From contig NZ_VFPU01000001.1 of NCBI RefSeq assembly GCF_006716885.1, positions 1,860,001-1,924,000 on the forward strand: a stretch of 64,000 nt of DNA. Direction: 5' to 3'. The notes beneath the pieces were generated by a model. It saw only the letters and a list, made by a program, of their open reading frames with translations. It searched no databases and had not been told where the DNA came from. Numbering within the stretch: the stretch's first letter is position 1; every line of letters starts with the position of its first letter. The DNA is from Ornithinimicrobium humiphilum. GTDB taxonomy: Bacteria; Actinomycetota; Actinomycetes; Actinomycetales; Dermatophilaceae. The translations under genes were made by a program, and so were the position numbers. Of this stretch, positions 46,620 through 55,580 are shown piece after piece.

Positions 46620-46688
46620 CGTTGAACCCACCTTGTCCTCACGCCGACGAGGCTTGGTCCCCTGCACAGGATCATGCCGATCTCTCGC

Positions 46689-46694
46689 AGAGTA
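46689..46694 (-). promoter_or_regulatory. Possible -10 of the five-gene isoprenoid/cyclase operon
   Basis: TACTCT on the minus strand with TCGACG 18 bases upstream; the transcript would carry a leader of about 60 bases before the ATG at 46619. This is a weak match. Confidence 0.3.
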
Positions 46695-46805
46695 GCGACG
46701 CCGGGGCCGCCGCGTCGAGAGTTTTCGGCGGGCCCATGGACGGATCGCTGCGTAGACTCCCCCGCGCACCACGGACCGCACGGACCCAACCCCGGAAGGA
46801 CCCTT

Positions 46806-48101
46806 GTGACCAGCGACGACTCGGGGCGCAAGCACGGACACGCAGATCTGGTGGACGACGACCAGGGGGCACGGGCCCGCTGGAAGGTGGTGGGGCCCGG
46901 ACTCGTGGTCGCCGCCACCGGCGTGGGGGCGGCCGACATGGTCGCCACGCTGGCGGCGGGCTCCCGCTACGGCTACACCCTGCTCTGGGCGGTGATCGTC
47001 GGCGTGATCCTCAAGATCGTGCTCGTCGAGGGGGCCGGCCGCTACACGCTGGCCACCGGCTACACGATCTTCGAGGGCTGGAAGAGCCTCGGTCGGTGGA
47101 CGACCTGGTACTTCGGGCCCTACATCATGATCTGGGGCTTCGTCTACGGCGCCTCGGCCATGTCCTCGACGGCCTTGCCGCTCGCGGCCATCTTCCCCCA
47201 GGTCCCGCTGACCGTCTGGGCGATCGTCATGGGTCTGCTCGGCTTCGTCATGGTCTGGTTCAACCGCTACGCCGTCTTCGAGAAGATCACGGCCGCCCTG
47301 GTCGGCATCATGTTCTTCACCGTCGTGGGGCTCGCGGTCATCGCGCTGCCCAACGTGCCGGAGATGCTCACCGGCCTGGTCCCCCGCATCCCGGAGGGCG
47401 GCCTGATCTACACGATGGCCCTCGCCGGTGGCGTGGGCGGCACCATCACCCTGGCCGCCTACGGCTACTGGCTGCGGGAGAAGGGCTGGTACACCCCCAA
47501 GTGGATGCGCGTCATGCGCATCGACAACACCATGGCCTACGTCCTCACCGGGGTCTTCGTCATCTCGATGCTCGTCGTGGGCGCGGAGGTCGTGCGCGCC
47601 GCGGGTGCGGCCGTCAGCGCGGGCGACGAGGGCCTTCTCGATCTCTACGACGTGCTCAAGGCGCGCTACGGCGACGTCATCGGCACCTGGTTCCTCGTCG
47701 GTTTCTGGGCCGCCGCCTTCTCCTCGATCATCGGCGTGTGGAACGGCGTCTCGCTGATGTTCGCCGACTTCTGGGGCAACATGCGCGGTGTGGGCTCGGG
47801 CCATCCGGACACCCGCGTCGGTGGGAAGTACTTCAAGTTCTACCTGATCTGGCTCACCTTCCCGCCGATGCTGCTGCTCCTGCTCGGCCGCCCGATCGGG
47901 CTGATCCTCGCCTACGGCGTCCTCGGCTCGCTCTTCATGCCGTTCCTGGCCCTCACGCTCATCGGGCTCAACAACGGGCGCCGGATCCCCCGGGAGTGGG
48001 CCAACAAGTGGTACCTCAACGCCGCCCTCGGGATCACCACGCTGATCTTCGTGGTGCTCGGCGCCAACCAGCTGTGGGAGGCCGTGGCGAAGGTCCTCTG
48101 A
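46806..48101 (+). CDS. Nramp-family-like membrane transporter lacking the DPGN motif
   Basis: 431 residues, about 11 membrane helices. Sequence of the Nramp/SLC11 fold: WKVVGPGLVVAATGVGAADM in helix 1, FVYGASAMSSTALPLAAI, and helix 6 MALAGGVGGTITLAAYGYWL. In classical Nramp proteins helix 1 has DPGN and helix 6 has MxPH, which bind Mn/Fe. Here they read TGVGAAD and GGVGGT, so both metal-coordinating sets are gone. It may move another substrate. GTG start with AAGGA five bases away. TAGACT at about 46753 is a possible -10. Confidence 0.88.
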   Translation: MTSDDSGRKHGHADLVDDDQGARARWKVVGPGLVVAATGVGAADMVATLAAGSRYGYTLLWAVIVGVILKIVLVEGAGRYTLATGYTIFEGWKSLGRWTTWYFGPYIMIWGFVYGASAMSSTALPLAAIFPQVPLTVWAIVMGLLGFVMVWFNRYAVFEKITAALVGIMFFTVVGLAVIALPNVPEMLTGLVPRIPEGGLIYTMALAGGVGGTITLAAYGYWLREKGWYTPKWMRVMRIDNTMAYVLTGVFVISMLVVGAEVVRAAGAAVSAGDEGLLDLYDVLKARYGDVIGTWFLVGFWAAAFSSIIGVWNGVSLMFADFWGNMRGVGSGHPDTRVGGKYFKFYLIWLTFPPMLLLLLGRPIGLILAYGVLGSLFMPFLALTLIGLNNGRRIPREWANKWYLNAALGITTLIFVVLGANQLWEAVAKVL

Positions 48102-48134
48102 CCCTCGCCCGGCCCCCGCACCCCTGAACGACGA

Positions 48135-48170
48135 AAGGAGCCCCGCGGCCTCTCGGCCGCGGGGCTCCTT
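48135..48170. terminator. Bidirectional hairpin terminator
   Basis: A perfect 16-base stem (AAGGAGCCCCGCGGCC) with TCTC loop, ending CTTCTCT. It lies between the Nramp-like gene and tRNA-Leu, which converge here, so it can terminate both. Confidence 0.85.
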
Positions 48171-48175
48171 CTCTG

Positions 48176-48259
48176 TGTCCGGAGGGGGACTTGAACCCCC
48201 ACGCCCTATACGGGCACTAGCACCTCAAGCTAGCGCGTCTGCCATTCCGCCACCCGGAC
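48176..48259 (-). tRNA. tRNA-Leu (GAG anticodon)
   Basis: 84 bases. The acceptor stem begins GTCCGGG, the D-arm contains GGCGGAATGGCAGACGC, the anticodon stem is CTAGC/GCTAG with loop TTGAGGT (GAG, reads CUC/CUU), then a long variable arm (TGCCCGTATAGGGCGT) as in class II tRNAs. The T-arm is GGGGGTTCAAGTCCCCC. The 3' CCA is not encoded. Confidence 0.97.
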
Positions 48260-48342
48260 AGGTGGTGCTGCCTCGCTCCGTGCGAGCGGGGGCAACGACG
48301 GAATACGTTACCACCCCAGGAGGGGTGTTCCTGACACCCCCC

Positions 48343-49728
48343 TCACCAGGCCGGCGGGGGCGCGGGCGAGAGCTCGGGGTCGTCGGCCGCGAAGGTGCGC
48401 ACCGGTCCCGGCGGCGTGCCCGGCCCCTCGAAGCGGACGGTCACCCGGCCCCGGCCGCTGCCCCAGACCCAGCCCGCCCCGTGCTGCTCGTGCGCGACGT
48501 CCTGGCCGGTCGACCAGCCGCCGGGCCGGCGACCCGCGAGCGCCGGTTCCCGGCGCTCGAGGAGACCCGGCACCGAGCCCGTCCCGGGGCCGACGGAGAC
48601 GACGTCCGGCAGCTCGGGCAGCACCTCGGGGTGGAGCAGGACACCGTCGAGGGCGAGCTCCTCCTGGGCGTGCGCGGTGAGGCCGGAGACGCCCAGGCCC
48701 AGGAGACGCAGCCCCTGGCTGACGTCGAGACCGCCCAGCAGGTGCAGACCCTCGCGGAGGATGACGGCGGGGTCGCCGGTGGCGAAGGGCAGGGACGCCG
48801 ACCGGGTGACCGTGCTGAAGTCGTGGTGGCGCGCCTTGACCGTGATCGTCCGCGCGAAGAGGGAGGCACCCGTCAGGCGGCGCGAGAGCCCCTCGGCCAA
48901 CCGGGCCAGCTCGGACTCCAGCACCGCACGGTCGGTGACGTCGGTCTCGAAGGTCTCCTCCGAGGAGATGCTCTTGGCCTCCCGCTCGACGACGACCGGA
49001 CGCTCGTCCTGCGCCCGCGCCAGGCGGTGCAGGGACGTGCCCTGGGCGGTGCCGAAGATCGCGACGAGGTCGCTCTCGCTCACCCGGGCGAGGTCACCCA
49101 CGGTCTCCACCCCGAAGGTGCGCAGCCGGGCCGCGGTGGCCGGACCGACACCGGCCACGGCCCGCACCGGGAGCGGGTGCAGGACCCCCAGCTCCTCCCC
49201 CGGGCGCACGACGGTGGTCCCGGCGGGCTTGTCCATCTCGCTGGCGAGCTTGGCCATCATCTTGGAGGTGGCCACGCCCACCGAGGCCGTCAGGCCGCCC
49301 GTGGCGTCCTGGATCTGCGCGAGCAGGTCGGAGCACCAGGCCTCCAGGCGGCCCTCCTCCCAGCCGGGCGGGTCCTCCGCCGCCGCCAGGTCGACGTAGG
49401 CCTCGTCCACGGAGACCTGCTCGACCAGCGGCGAGCGGGAGCGCAGGATCTCCATGACCACCCGGGAGGTGGTCCGGTAGGCCTCGTAGCGACCGGAGAG
49501 GAAGGCGGTGCCGGCCGGGCAGCGGCGGCGGGCCTCGGACATCGGCATCGCGGAGCGGGCCCCGAAGACACGTGCCTCGTAGGAGGCGGTCGAGACCACG
49601 CCGCGGGCGCCCAGGCCGCCCACCACCACCGGACGACCGCGCAGCGAGGGCTTGTCGCGCTGCTCGACCGCGGCGAAGAAGGCGTCGAGGTCGAGGTGGA
49701 GGATGCACCGCCCCGGGTCAGACGCCAT
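48343..49728 (-). CDS. dinB: DNA polymerase IV (Y-family)
   Basis: 461 residues. Translesion polymerase: catalytic metal residues in ILHLDLDAFFAAVEQ and SVDEAYVDL; the YEAR motif in VVSTASYEARVFGARSAMPM; helix-hairpin-helix PVRAVAGVGPATAARLRTFG; and the little-finger domain around EETFETDVTDRAVLE. The last 60 residues (from about 400) are Gly/Pro-rich, a longer tail than in E. coli DinB. No beta-clamp motif is obvious in the tail. GGAGGGT precedes the ATG. I could not find a LexA box upstream. Confidence 0.94.
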   Translation of the reverse strand: MASDPGRCILHLDLDAFFAAVEQRDKPSLRGRPVVVGGLGARGVVSTASYEARVFGARSAMPMSEARRRCPAGTAFLSGRYEAYRTTSRVVMEILRSRSPLVEQVSVDEAYVDLAAAEDPPGWEEGRLEAWCSDLLAQIQDATGGLTASVGVATSKMMAKLASEMDKPAGTTVVRPGEELGVLHPLPVRAVAGVGPATAARLRTFGVETVGDLARVSESDLVAIFGTAQGTSLHRLARAQDERPVVVEREAKSISSEETFETDVTDRAVLESELARLAEGLSRRLTGASLFARTITVKARHHDFSTVTRSASLPFATGDPAVILREGLHLLGGLDVSQGLRLLGLGVSGLTAHAQEELALDGVLLHPEVLPELPDVVSVGPGTGSVPGLLERREPALAGRRPGGWSTGQDVAHEQHGAGWVWGSGRGRVTVRFEGPGTPPGPVRTFAADDPELSPAPPPAW

Positions 49729-49860
49729 ACCCTCCACTGTGCCACGCCCGCCCCCGTCGGCCCGAGCGCGCACGTGCTCGCTGGAGCCGGTCCTGCCGGG
49801 CGTGTCCCCGGGACGGACGCGGGACGACCGCCCCGGTGCGCGTCCTCGAGGACCGCTGGT

Positions 49861-49866
49861 TAGGGT
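49861..49866 (+). promoter_or_regulatory. Likely leaderless -10 of the YbhB-type gene
   Basis: TAGGGT seven bases before the ATG at 49874. Confidence 0.5.
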
Positions 49867-49873
49867 CGGGCGC

Positions 49874-50404
49874 ATGGATCTCGACCGACCTGTCGCACCG
49901 CACCCGCACGAGCACCTGCCCGCCGCGCCGGCCGAGCTCACGGTCTCCAGCGAGGACTTCGAGGACGGCGGCCCGCTCCCGGAGTGGGCCGGCCTCGAGG
50001 CCGGCAACACCTCGCCGCAGCTGTCGTGGAGCGGCGCCCCCGAGGGCACCCGCTCCTACCTGCTGCTCTGCCACGACCCCGACGCCCCCGTCATCGGCGG
50101 CTTCTCGCACTGGGCCGTCCTCGACATCCCCGCCGACGTGACCTCGCTCCCGCGAGGCGCGGGGGCGGCCGACGCGCAGGTGGCCGACGGTGCCGTCACG
50201 CTGATCAACGACTACGGCACCCGCGACTTCGGCGGCGCCGCCCCGCCCGCGGGCGACCGGCCGCACCGCTACGTCTTCACGGTGTGGGCCCTCGACACGG
50301 ACAGCACCGGCCTCGACGGGTCGGCCTCGGTGGCGGCGATGCAGTTCACGACGCTCGGCAACGTGCTGGCCCGCGGCTCGATCACCGGGAGCTACCAGCT
50401 GTGA
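49874..50404 (+). CDS. YbhB/YbcL family Raf kinase inhibitor-like protein
   Basis: 176 residues. PEBP fold: LTVSSEDFEDGGPLPEWAG, GNTSPQLSWSGAPEGTRSYLLLCHDPDAPV, GFSHWAVLDIPAD and PAGDRPHRYVFTVWALD carry the conserved Asp/His anion-binding site. Cytoplasmic, role in bacteria unsettled. It overlaps the downstream deacylase gene (GTGA). Confidence 0.93.
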   Translation: MDLDRPVAPHPHEHLPAAPAELTVSSEDFEDGGPLPEWAGLEAGNTSPQLSWSGAPEGTRSYLLLCHDPDAPVIGGFSHWAVLDIPADVTSLPRGAGAADAQVADGAVTLINDYGTRDFGGAAPPAGDRPHRYVFTVWALDTDSTGLDGSASVAAMQFTTLGNVLARGSITGSYQL

Positions 50405-50946
50405 GGCTCGACTGGGTCCCCGCGACAGACCGCCCCGACCTGCTGGCCGAACCCGTGCGCGTCGCCCTCGAGCGGCTGCTCGCCGAGGGCGTCCTGGAGC
50501 CCCCCGACGTCGAGGTCGCCGAGATCGACCCCGACCTGGCCGACACCGCGGAGCTGGTCGAGGCCAGCGGCCTGCCGATGGACGACATGGCCAACTGCAT
50601 CGTGATCGCCGGGCAGCGTGGCGGTGAGGAGCGGGTCTGCGCCGCCCTGGTGCTGGGCACGACCCGGGCCGACGTCAACCGGACCGTCCGCAAGGCGCTG
50701 GACGTGCGCAAGTGCTCCTTCCTCGCCATGGACGAGGCCGTCGGCCGCACGGGTATGGAGTACGGCGGCATCACCCCGCTCGGCCTGCCCGCGGGCTGGC
50801 GGGTCCTGGTCGACGAGGCCGTCCCCGCCCGAGGGTCGATCATCGTCGGCTCGGGTCTGCGTCGCTCCAAGCTGCGCCTGGCCGGCACGGTGGCGGCGAG
50901 GCTGCCCGGTGCCGAGGTCGTCCCGGGGCTCGGGCTGCCCGTCTAG
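50401..50946 (+). CDS. YbaK/EbsC-type aminoacyl-tRNA deacylase
   Basis: 181 residues. YbaK/ProX editing fold: LPMDDMANCIVIAGQRGGEERVCAALVLGTTRADVNRTVRKALD, then MEYGGITPLGLPAGWRVLVDEAV and GSGLRRSKLRLAG, with the conserved Lys in RKALDVRKCSF. Family members clear mischarged tRNA (for example Cys-tRNA-Pro). GTG start overlapping the YbhB gene stop. Confidence 0.92.
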   Translation: MRLDWVPATDRPDLLAEPVRVALERLLAEGVLEPPDVEVAEIDPDLADTAELVEASGLPMDDMANCIVIAGQRGGEERVCAALVLGTTRADVNRTVRKALDVRKCSFLAMDEAVGRTGMEYGGITPLGLPAGWRVLVDEAVPARGSIIVGSGLRRSKLRLAGTVAARLPGAEVVPGLGLPV

Positions 50947-50958
50947 GACCCCGGGCGC

Positions 50959-50977
50959 GCCGACACTCCGTGTCGGC
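50959..50977. terminator. Possible hairpin terminator
   Basis: GCCGACAC, loop TCC, GTGTCGGC, an 8-base perfect stem between two plus-strand genes. No U-tract follows. Confidence 0.4.
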
Positions 50978-51004
50978 GGGGTCGCGCCGGTGCTTCACTG
51001 GACC

Positions 51005-51925
51005 ATGCGTGTTGAGGGCCGTGCGACGTCGGTGTCCTGGATCCCCTCGGACTCGGTGGAGGGGTGGCTCAAGGGCGGGTTCGACCTGGGCCTGTCCCAC
51101 TACGACGAGCCGCCCCGCGACGAGGTCCGGGGGCTGGACGATCTGGTCGCCCTCCGCGACGACGACCGGTTCCGCTTCGCCAACCACCTCAGCGGGTGGG
51201 CGGAGTTCGGGCCCGACGGGGCCACGGGCGGCTACGGCCCCGACTCCGACCTCGTCATGGGCAGCACCCGGGTGCGGCTGGTCGCCGGCACGGCCACCTT
51301 CCTCGGCTACTCGCTGCCGGTGCTGCGCGCCGACCCGGTCGTCGAGCACGACCGGGTCGTCCTCGTGCAGACGGTGGGCGGGCGGACCGGCGTCCCGCTC
51401 CCCCGGCCGGTGTCCCGACCGCCGTTCGTCCGCTACCACGCGCCGATCGTGTGGACCACGCTCCGCCTCACGCTGACGCGCGACGGGGAGCGGGCGGTGG
51501 AGCTCGCGGGCGCCTCGGCCTTCCCGCGCCACTGGGTCTACGACAGCGACGGCCGGCTCGTGCTCAAGTCGGCGCTCACCCGGCTCAAGGAGTTGCTCGA
51601 CGAGAGCTTCGGGCCCCGCACCCCGTGGGGCGACCAGGACTCCCCCGCCCTCACCGTGGCGGCCGAGTCCGGGGCGGAGCGGGCGCTGTCGATGACGATC
51701 ATGCGCAGTGGTGCCCGCTCGGAGGTCGAGCGGGTCCCGGAGGGCGCCCGGCTGGTGACGCAGGGCGAGGAGGGTCGTGCGGGTGCCCGTCGAGGAGCTC
51801 GACACCGACGCCCTGCGTGCCCTCGCCGAGGCCCACTCCGCCGGATCGGGCGACGCCTCAGGCTGAGCCGTCCCCGCGCGGCCGCACGGCCCAGAACGCG
51901 ACGGCGGAGGCCGCGGCCACGTTGA
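51005..51925 (+). CDS. Conserved hypothetical protein, 3' end probably frameshifted
   Basis: As read, 306 residues from ATG 51005. The first 255 look like a real protein: WIPSDSVEGWLKGGFDLGLSHYD, RFRFANHLSGWAEFGPDG, FPRHWVYDSDGRLVLKSALTRLKELLDESFG. After residue 257 the frame becomes an Arg/Pro-rich tail with no protein character. Dropping one G from the run at 51772-51774 gives EEVVRVPVEELDTDALRALA and a natural stop at 51866. So the intact gene is probably 51005-51866 (about 287 residues). I do not recognise the family. Confidence 0.75.
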   Translation: MRVEGRATSVSWIPSDSVEGWLKGGFDLGLSHYDEPPRDEVRGLDDLVALRDDDRFRFANHLSGWAEFGPDGATGGYGPDSDLVMGSTRVRLVAGTATFLGYSLPVLRADPVVEHDRVVLVQTVGGRTGVPLPRPVSRPPFVRYHAPIVWTTLRLTLTRDGERAVELAGASAFPRHWVYDSDGRLVLKSALTRLKELLDESFGPRTPWGDQDSPALTVAAESGAERALSMTIMRSGARSEVERVPEGARLVTQGEEGRAGARRGARHRRPACPRRGPLRRIGRRLRLSRPRAAARPRTRRRRPRPR

Positions 51926-52709
51926 GCGAGTCGACCCCGCCACCCATGGGGATGCGCACGACCAGGTCGGCCGCCGCCACGGTGCGCGGCGAGAGCCCGT
52001 CGCCCTCGGTGCCGAGGACCAGCGCGAGCCGCCTCGGCGGGTCGCGCTCGAGATCGTCCAGGCTGACGGAGTCGTCCGAGAGGGCCAGCGCCGCCACGGT
52101 GAAGCCCAGCTCGCGCAGGCTGTCCACGCCCTCCGGCCAGGGGTCGATCCGGGTCCACGGCACCTGGAAGACCGTGCCCATCGAGACGCGGACGCTGCGC
52201 CGGTAGAGCGGGTCGGCGCACCGCGGGGTGACGAGGACGGCGTCGACGCCCAGGGCTGCGGCGGACCGGAAGGCCGCACCGACGTTGGTGTGGTCGACGA
52301 CGTCCTCCAAGACCGCGACCCGTCGGGCCCCGCGCAGCACCTCGACCAGCTCCGGCAGCTCGGGCCGGTGCATCGCCGCGAGCACGCCGCGGTGCAGGTG
52401 GAAGCCCGTCATCTCCTGCGCCACCGCCGGGGCGGCGACGTAGACGGGGGCGTCCTGCTCCTCGGCCGTGCGGAGCAGGTCGGGCCACTCGTCCACCCAG
52501 CGCGGCGTCATCAGGAGCGAGCGGAACCGGTGCCCGGCCGCGAGGGCACGACGGATGACCTTCTCGGACTCGGCCATGTAGAGGCCGCGCTCGGGCTCGA
52601 CGACGCGGCGGAGCGCGACGTCGGTGAGGGAGAAGTAGTCGCGCAGGCGCTCGTCGCGCGCATCCTCGACCCAGGTGCAGGACGGGGGCAGGTCGGCGGG
52701 CCGGGTCAT
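51858..52709 (-). CDS. TrmH/SpoU-family RNA 2'-O-methyltransferase
   Basis: 283 residues. An N-terminal substrate-binding domain (FSLTDVALRRVVEPERGLYMAES) and the C-terminal knotted SPOUT domain with motif 1 VAVLEDVVDHTNVGAAFRSA, motif 2 LALVLGTEGDGLSP and motif 3 IPMGGGVDSLNVAAASAVAFW. It methylates ribose in tRNA or rRNA; the site cannot be told. Overlaps TSUP by ATGA. Confidence 0.93.
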   Translation of the reverse strand: MTRPADLPPSCTWVEDARDERLRDYFSLTDVALRRVVEPERGLYMAESEKVIRRALAAGHRFRSLLMTPRWVDEWPDLLRTAEEQDAPVYVAAPAVAQEMTGFHLHRGVLAAMHRPELPELVEVLRGARRVAVLEDVVDHTNVGAAFRSAAALGVDAVLVTPRCADPLYRRSVRVSMGTVFQVPWTRIDPWPEGVDSLRELGFTVAALALSDDSVSLDDLERDPPRRLALVLGTEGDGLSPRTVAAADLVVRIPMGGGVDSLNVAAASAVAFWAVRPRGDGSA

Positions 52710-53469
52710 GTCAGCAGCAGGAAGGCCATGGCGACGAGGCCGATGACGACGATGACGGTGCGCAGCAGCCAGGGGGGCAGGGCCCGCCCGATGCGGGCCC
52801 CCAGCGAGCCGCCCACCAGCGCCCCGAGGCCGACGGCGAGGACCACCCACCAGTCGATGACGGACGGCTCGACGATGAGGAAGACGACGGCCGCGACGAG
52901 GTTGACGACGAGGCCGAGCACGTTCTTGATGCCGTTGATGGACTGGACGTGCAGCGGCAGGAGCACGCTCATGGCCCCGACGAGGATGACGCCCTGGGCG
53001 GCACCGAAGTAGCCGCCGTAGACGCCGGCGGCCAGGATGCCGGCCACGAGGGCGATCCAGCGGCCGGGGGTGAGGACGTGGCTGGTGGAGTGCCTCCGGG
53101 CCCAGACGTTGATGCGCGGGCCGAAGATGACCAGCAGGATGCCGACGAGGATGAGCGCGGGCACGATCGCCTCGAAGGCCTCGGGCGGCAGCACGAGCAG
53201 CAGCAGCGCCCCGATGACCGAGCCGAGCAGCGACACGGGCGCCAGGCGCGCCAGCATGCCGCCGAGGCCGCGGATCTCGCGGCGGTAGCCCCACGCGCCG
53301 GTGACGCCGCCGGCGACCAGACCCAGGGAGTTGGAGACGTTGGCCGTCACGGCCGGGTAGCCGAAGAAGAGCAGCGTCGGGAAGGTGACGAGGGTGCCGG
53401 AGCCGACGATTGTGTTGATCATGCCTGCCCACAGCCCGGCGAGCGCGATGGCGCCGAACTCCCAGGCGC

Positions 53470-53473
<4 letters not shown>
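52706..53473 (-). CDS. TSUP family transporter (TauE/SafE)
   Basis: 255 residues, about eight membrane helices. TSUP repeats: GLWAGMINTIVGSGTLVTFPTLL and GVYGGYFGAAQGVILVGAMSVLLPL. Family members export sulfite, sulfoacetate or similar anions; the substrate is unknown. GTG start overlapping the ABC ATPase stop (GTGA). Confidence 0.92.
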
Positions 53474-54294
<821 letters not shown>

Positions 54295-54326
54295 GATGGG
54301 CCCACTCTAGTCACGGCGCCGTTGCC

Positions 54327-54332
54327 TACCAT
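54327..54332 (+). promoter_or_regulatory. Likely leaderless -10 of the gene at 54340
   Basis: TACCAT seven bases before the ATG; divergent from the ABC ATPase gene. Confidence 0.45.
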
Positions 54333-54339
54333 CGTCGAC

Positions 54340-55107
54340 ATGCCACACCAGGAGCTGCCCGCCGGCGTCCGCGTCGCTCTGTGGGGCACCGCCGCGCTGA
54401 CCGGCCGGCTGCCCCTGCCGGACCTCCCCCGCCGCGCGCTGCCCGACATCGACGAGTGCCTGGGCCTCGTCGAGACCGTGCGCGTCTGGGGCGAGCTGGG
54501 CGAGCGCACGGTCCTCGTCGCCCTCCCCCGCCCCGGCGACGTGACCGGTATGCCGCGGGGCTCGGCCGATCTCGTCGCGCACGCCACGCGGTCGGAGGAG
54601 TGCGTCTTCGTGCCCGCTCTCGGCGGGGCCCTCGTGCCGGACCTGGAGGTCTTCGGCCCGGTCGGCGACCAGGGCTGGTTGTCACGGTGGACCCGCTACG
54701 ACGCCGAGCCGGTCGCCACCCACCGGCTCGAGGCGCTCGACCTGGGCCACACCGAGCTCGCCCTGCGCCAGCAGCTGGCCGCCCTCACCGAGGAGCTCGA
54801 CCGCGCCGGCGCGCCGCCCTTCGGGGACGTCGCCGAGCGCGGTGCGGCCCGTGCCCGCGCGGCCGCCGGCACCGCGGGCCTGTGGGGCCTGCCGGACGGC
54901 CTGCCGCCCCGGGCGCTGCGGGTGCTGCAGCTGGCCGGCACCGTGCTCGCGATCGCCGACGCGGGGCTCGACACCGCGACCGCGTCCGTGGACGCCACCT
55001 CCGTCACCCGCCGCGGCACCGTGCTGCGGCAGCTGCAGTCGACCGCGGCCCGGGCCCTGGCCGACGCGACCAACGCCGCGGCCCTCCACCTGGCCTACCG
55101 CAGCTGA
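54340..55107 (+). CDS. Conserved hypothetical protein
   Basis: 255 residues, no signal peptide or membrane helix. N-terminal PAGVRVALWGTAALTGRLPL and DIDECLGLVETVRVWGELGE, a middle beta-rich part ending WLSRWTRYDAEPVATHRLEALD, and an Ala-rich helical C-terminal half. I recall this type as an unnamed actinobacterial family lying beside the ABC ATPase, but I cannot give a function. Confidence 0.8.
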   Translation: MPHQELPAGVRVALWGTAALTGRLPLPDLPRRALPDIDECLGLVETVRVWGELGERTVLVALPRPGDVTGMPRGSADLVAHATRSEECVFVPALGGALVPDLEVFGPVGDQGWLSRWTRYDAEPVATHRLEALDLGHTELALRQQLAALTEELDRAGAPPFGDVAERGAARARAAAGTAGLWGLPDGLPPRALRVLQLAGTVLAIADAGLDTATASVDATSVTRRGTVLRQLQSTAARALADATNAAALHLAYRS

Positions 55108-55132
55108 GCCACGGCTTCGGCCCGGCAAGGCC

Positions 55133-55567
55133 TCAGGAGGTCTCGAGGTCGTAGGCCGTGGCGTGGTGCGGCTGGTAGAGCAGCAGGTCGTCGGCCCCCG
55201 GCACGACGAGCAGCACGCCGCGGCCGAAGCCCATCTCCCGAGGCTCGTCCCGGAACTGCGCGCCCCGGGACGCCAGCTCGGCGGTCGTGGCCTCGAGGTC
55301 GTCGCACATGAGTGCCAGGGAGTGGTGCGTCGGCGTGACCTCGCGCCGACCGTCGCGCTCCCACCACGTGGGGTGCACGCCCAGCGCCCCCGGCCCGGTG
55401 CGGAAGATGAGCCACTCGGCCGGGTCGGTCCCGCCGGTGCCCGTGCCGGTCCCCGCGTCACCGCGCTCGCCCTCGGAGACGGAGGGCCAGCGCAGGACGT
55501 CCTTGAGGAAGGCCCGCGTCGCCGTCGGGTCGTCGCTGTAGATCATGCTGTGGACGGCGGTGATCAC
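55133..55567 (-). CDS. VOC family (glyoxalase/bleomycin-resistance fold) protein
   Basis: 144 residues. VITAVHSMIYSDDPTATRAFLKDVLRWPSV, then THHSLALMCDDLEATTAELASRGAQF and GVLLVVPGADDLLLYQP, the paired beta-alpha-beta-beta-beta modules. Metal-binding residues are His in the first module, His and Glu later. GTG start with TAGGGT seven bases upstream. Substrate unknown. Confidence 0.88.
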   Translation of the reverse strand: MITAVHSMIYSDDPTATRAFLKDVLRWPSVSEGERGDAGTGTGTGGTDPAEWLIFRTGPGALGVHPTWWERDGRREVTPTHHSLALMCDDLEATTAELASRGAQFRDEPREMGFGRGVLLVVPGADDLLLYQPHHATAYDLETS

Positions 55568-55574
55568 GGTCCCG

Positions 55575-55580
55575 ACCCTA
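55575..55580 (-). promoter_or_regulatory. Likely leaderless -10 of the VOC gene
   Basis: TAGGGT on the minus strand, CGGGACC, then the GTG at 55567. It overlaps the pntB stop codon region. Confidence 0.5.

Noticed and set aside
45009..47804. A longer minus-strand start for the 536-residue protein, running through the Nramp gene
   Set aside because: The extension is antisense to the clear membrane transporter. The ATG at 46619 has a good ribosome site.
48176..48259. tRNA-Leu as a phage or island attachment site
   Set aside because: No integrase gene and no direct repeat of the tRNA 3' end were seen nearby; flanking genes are ordinary.
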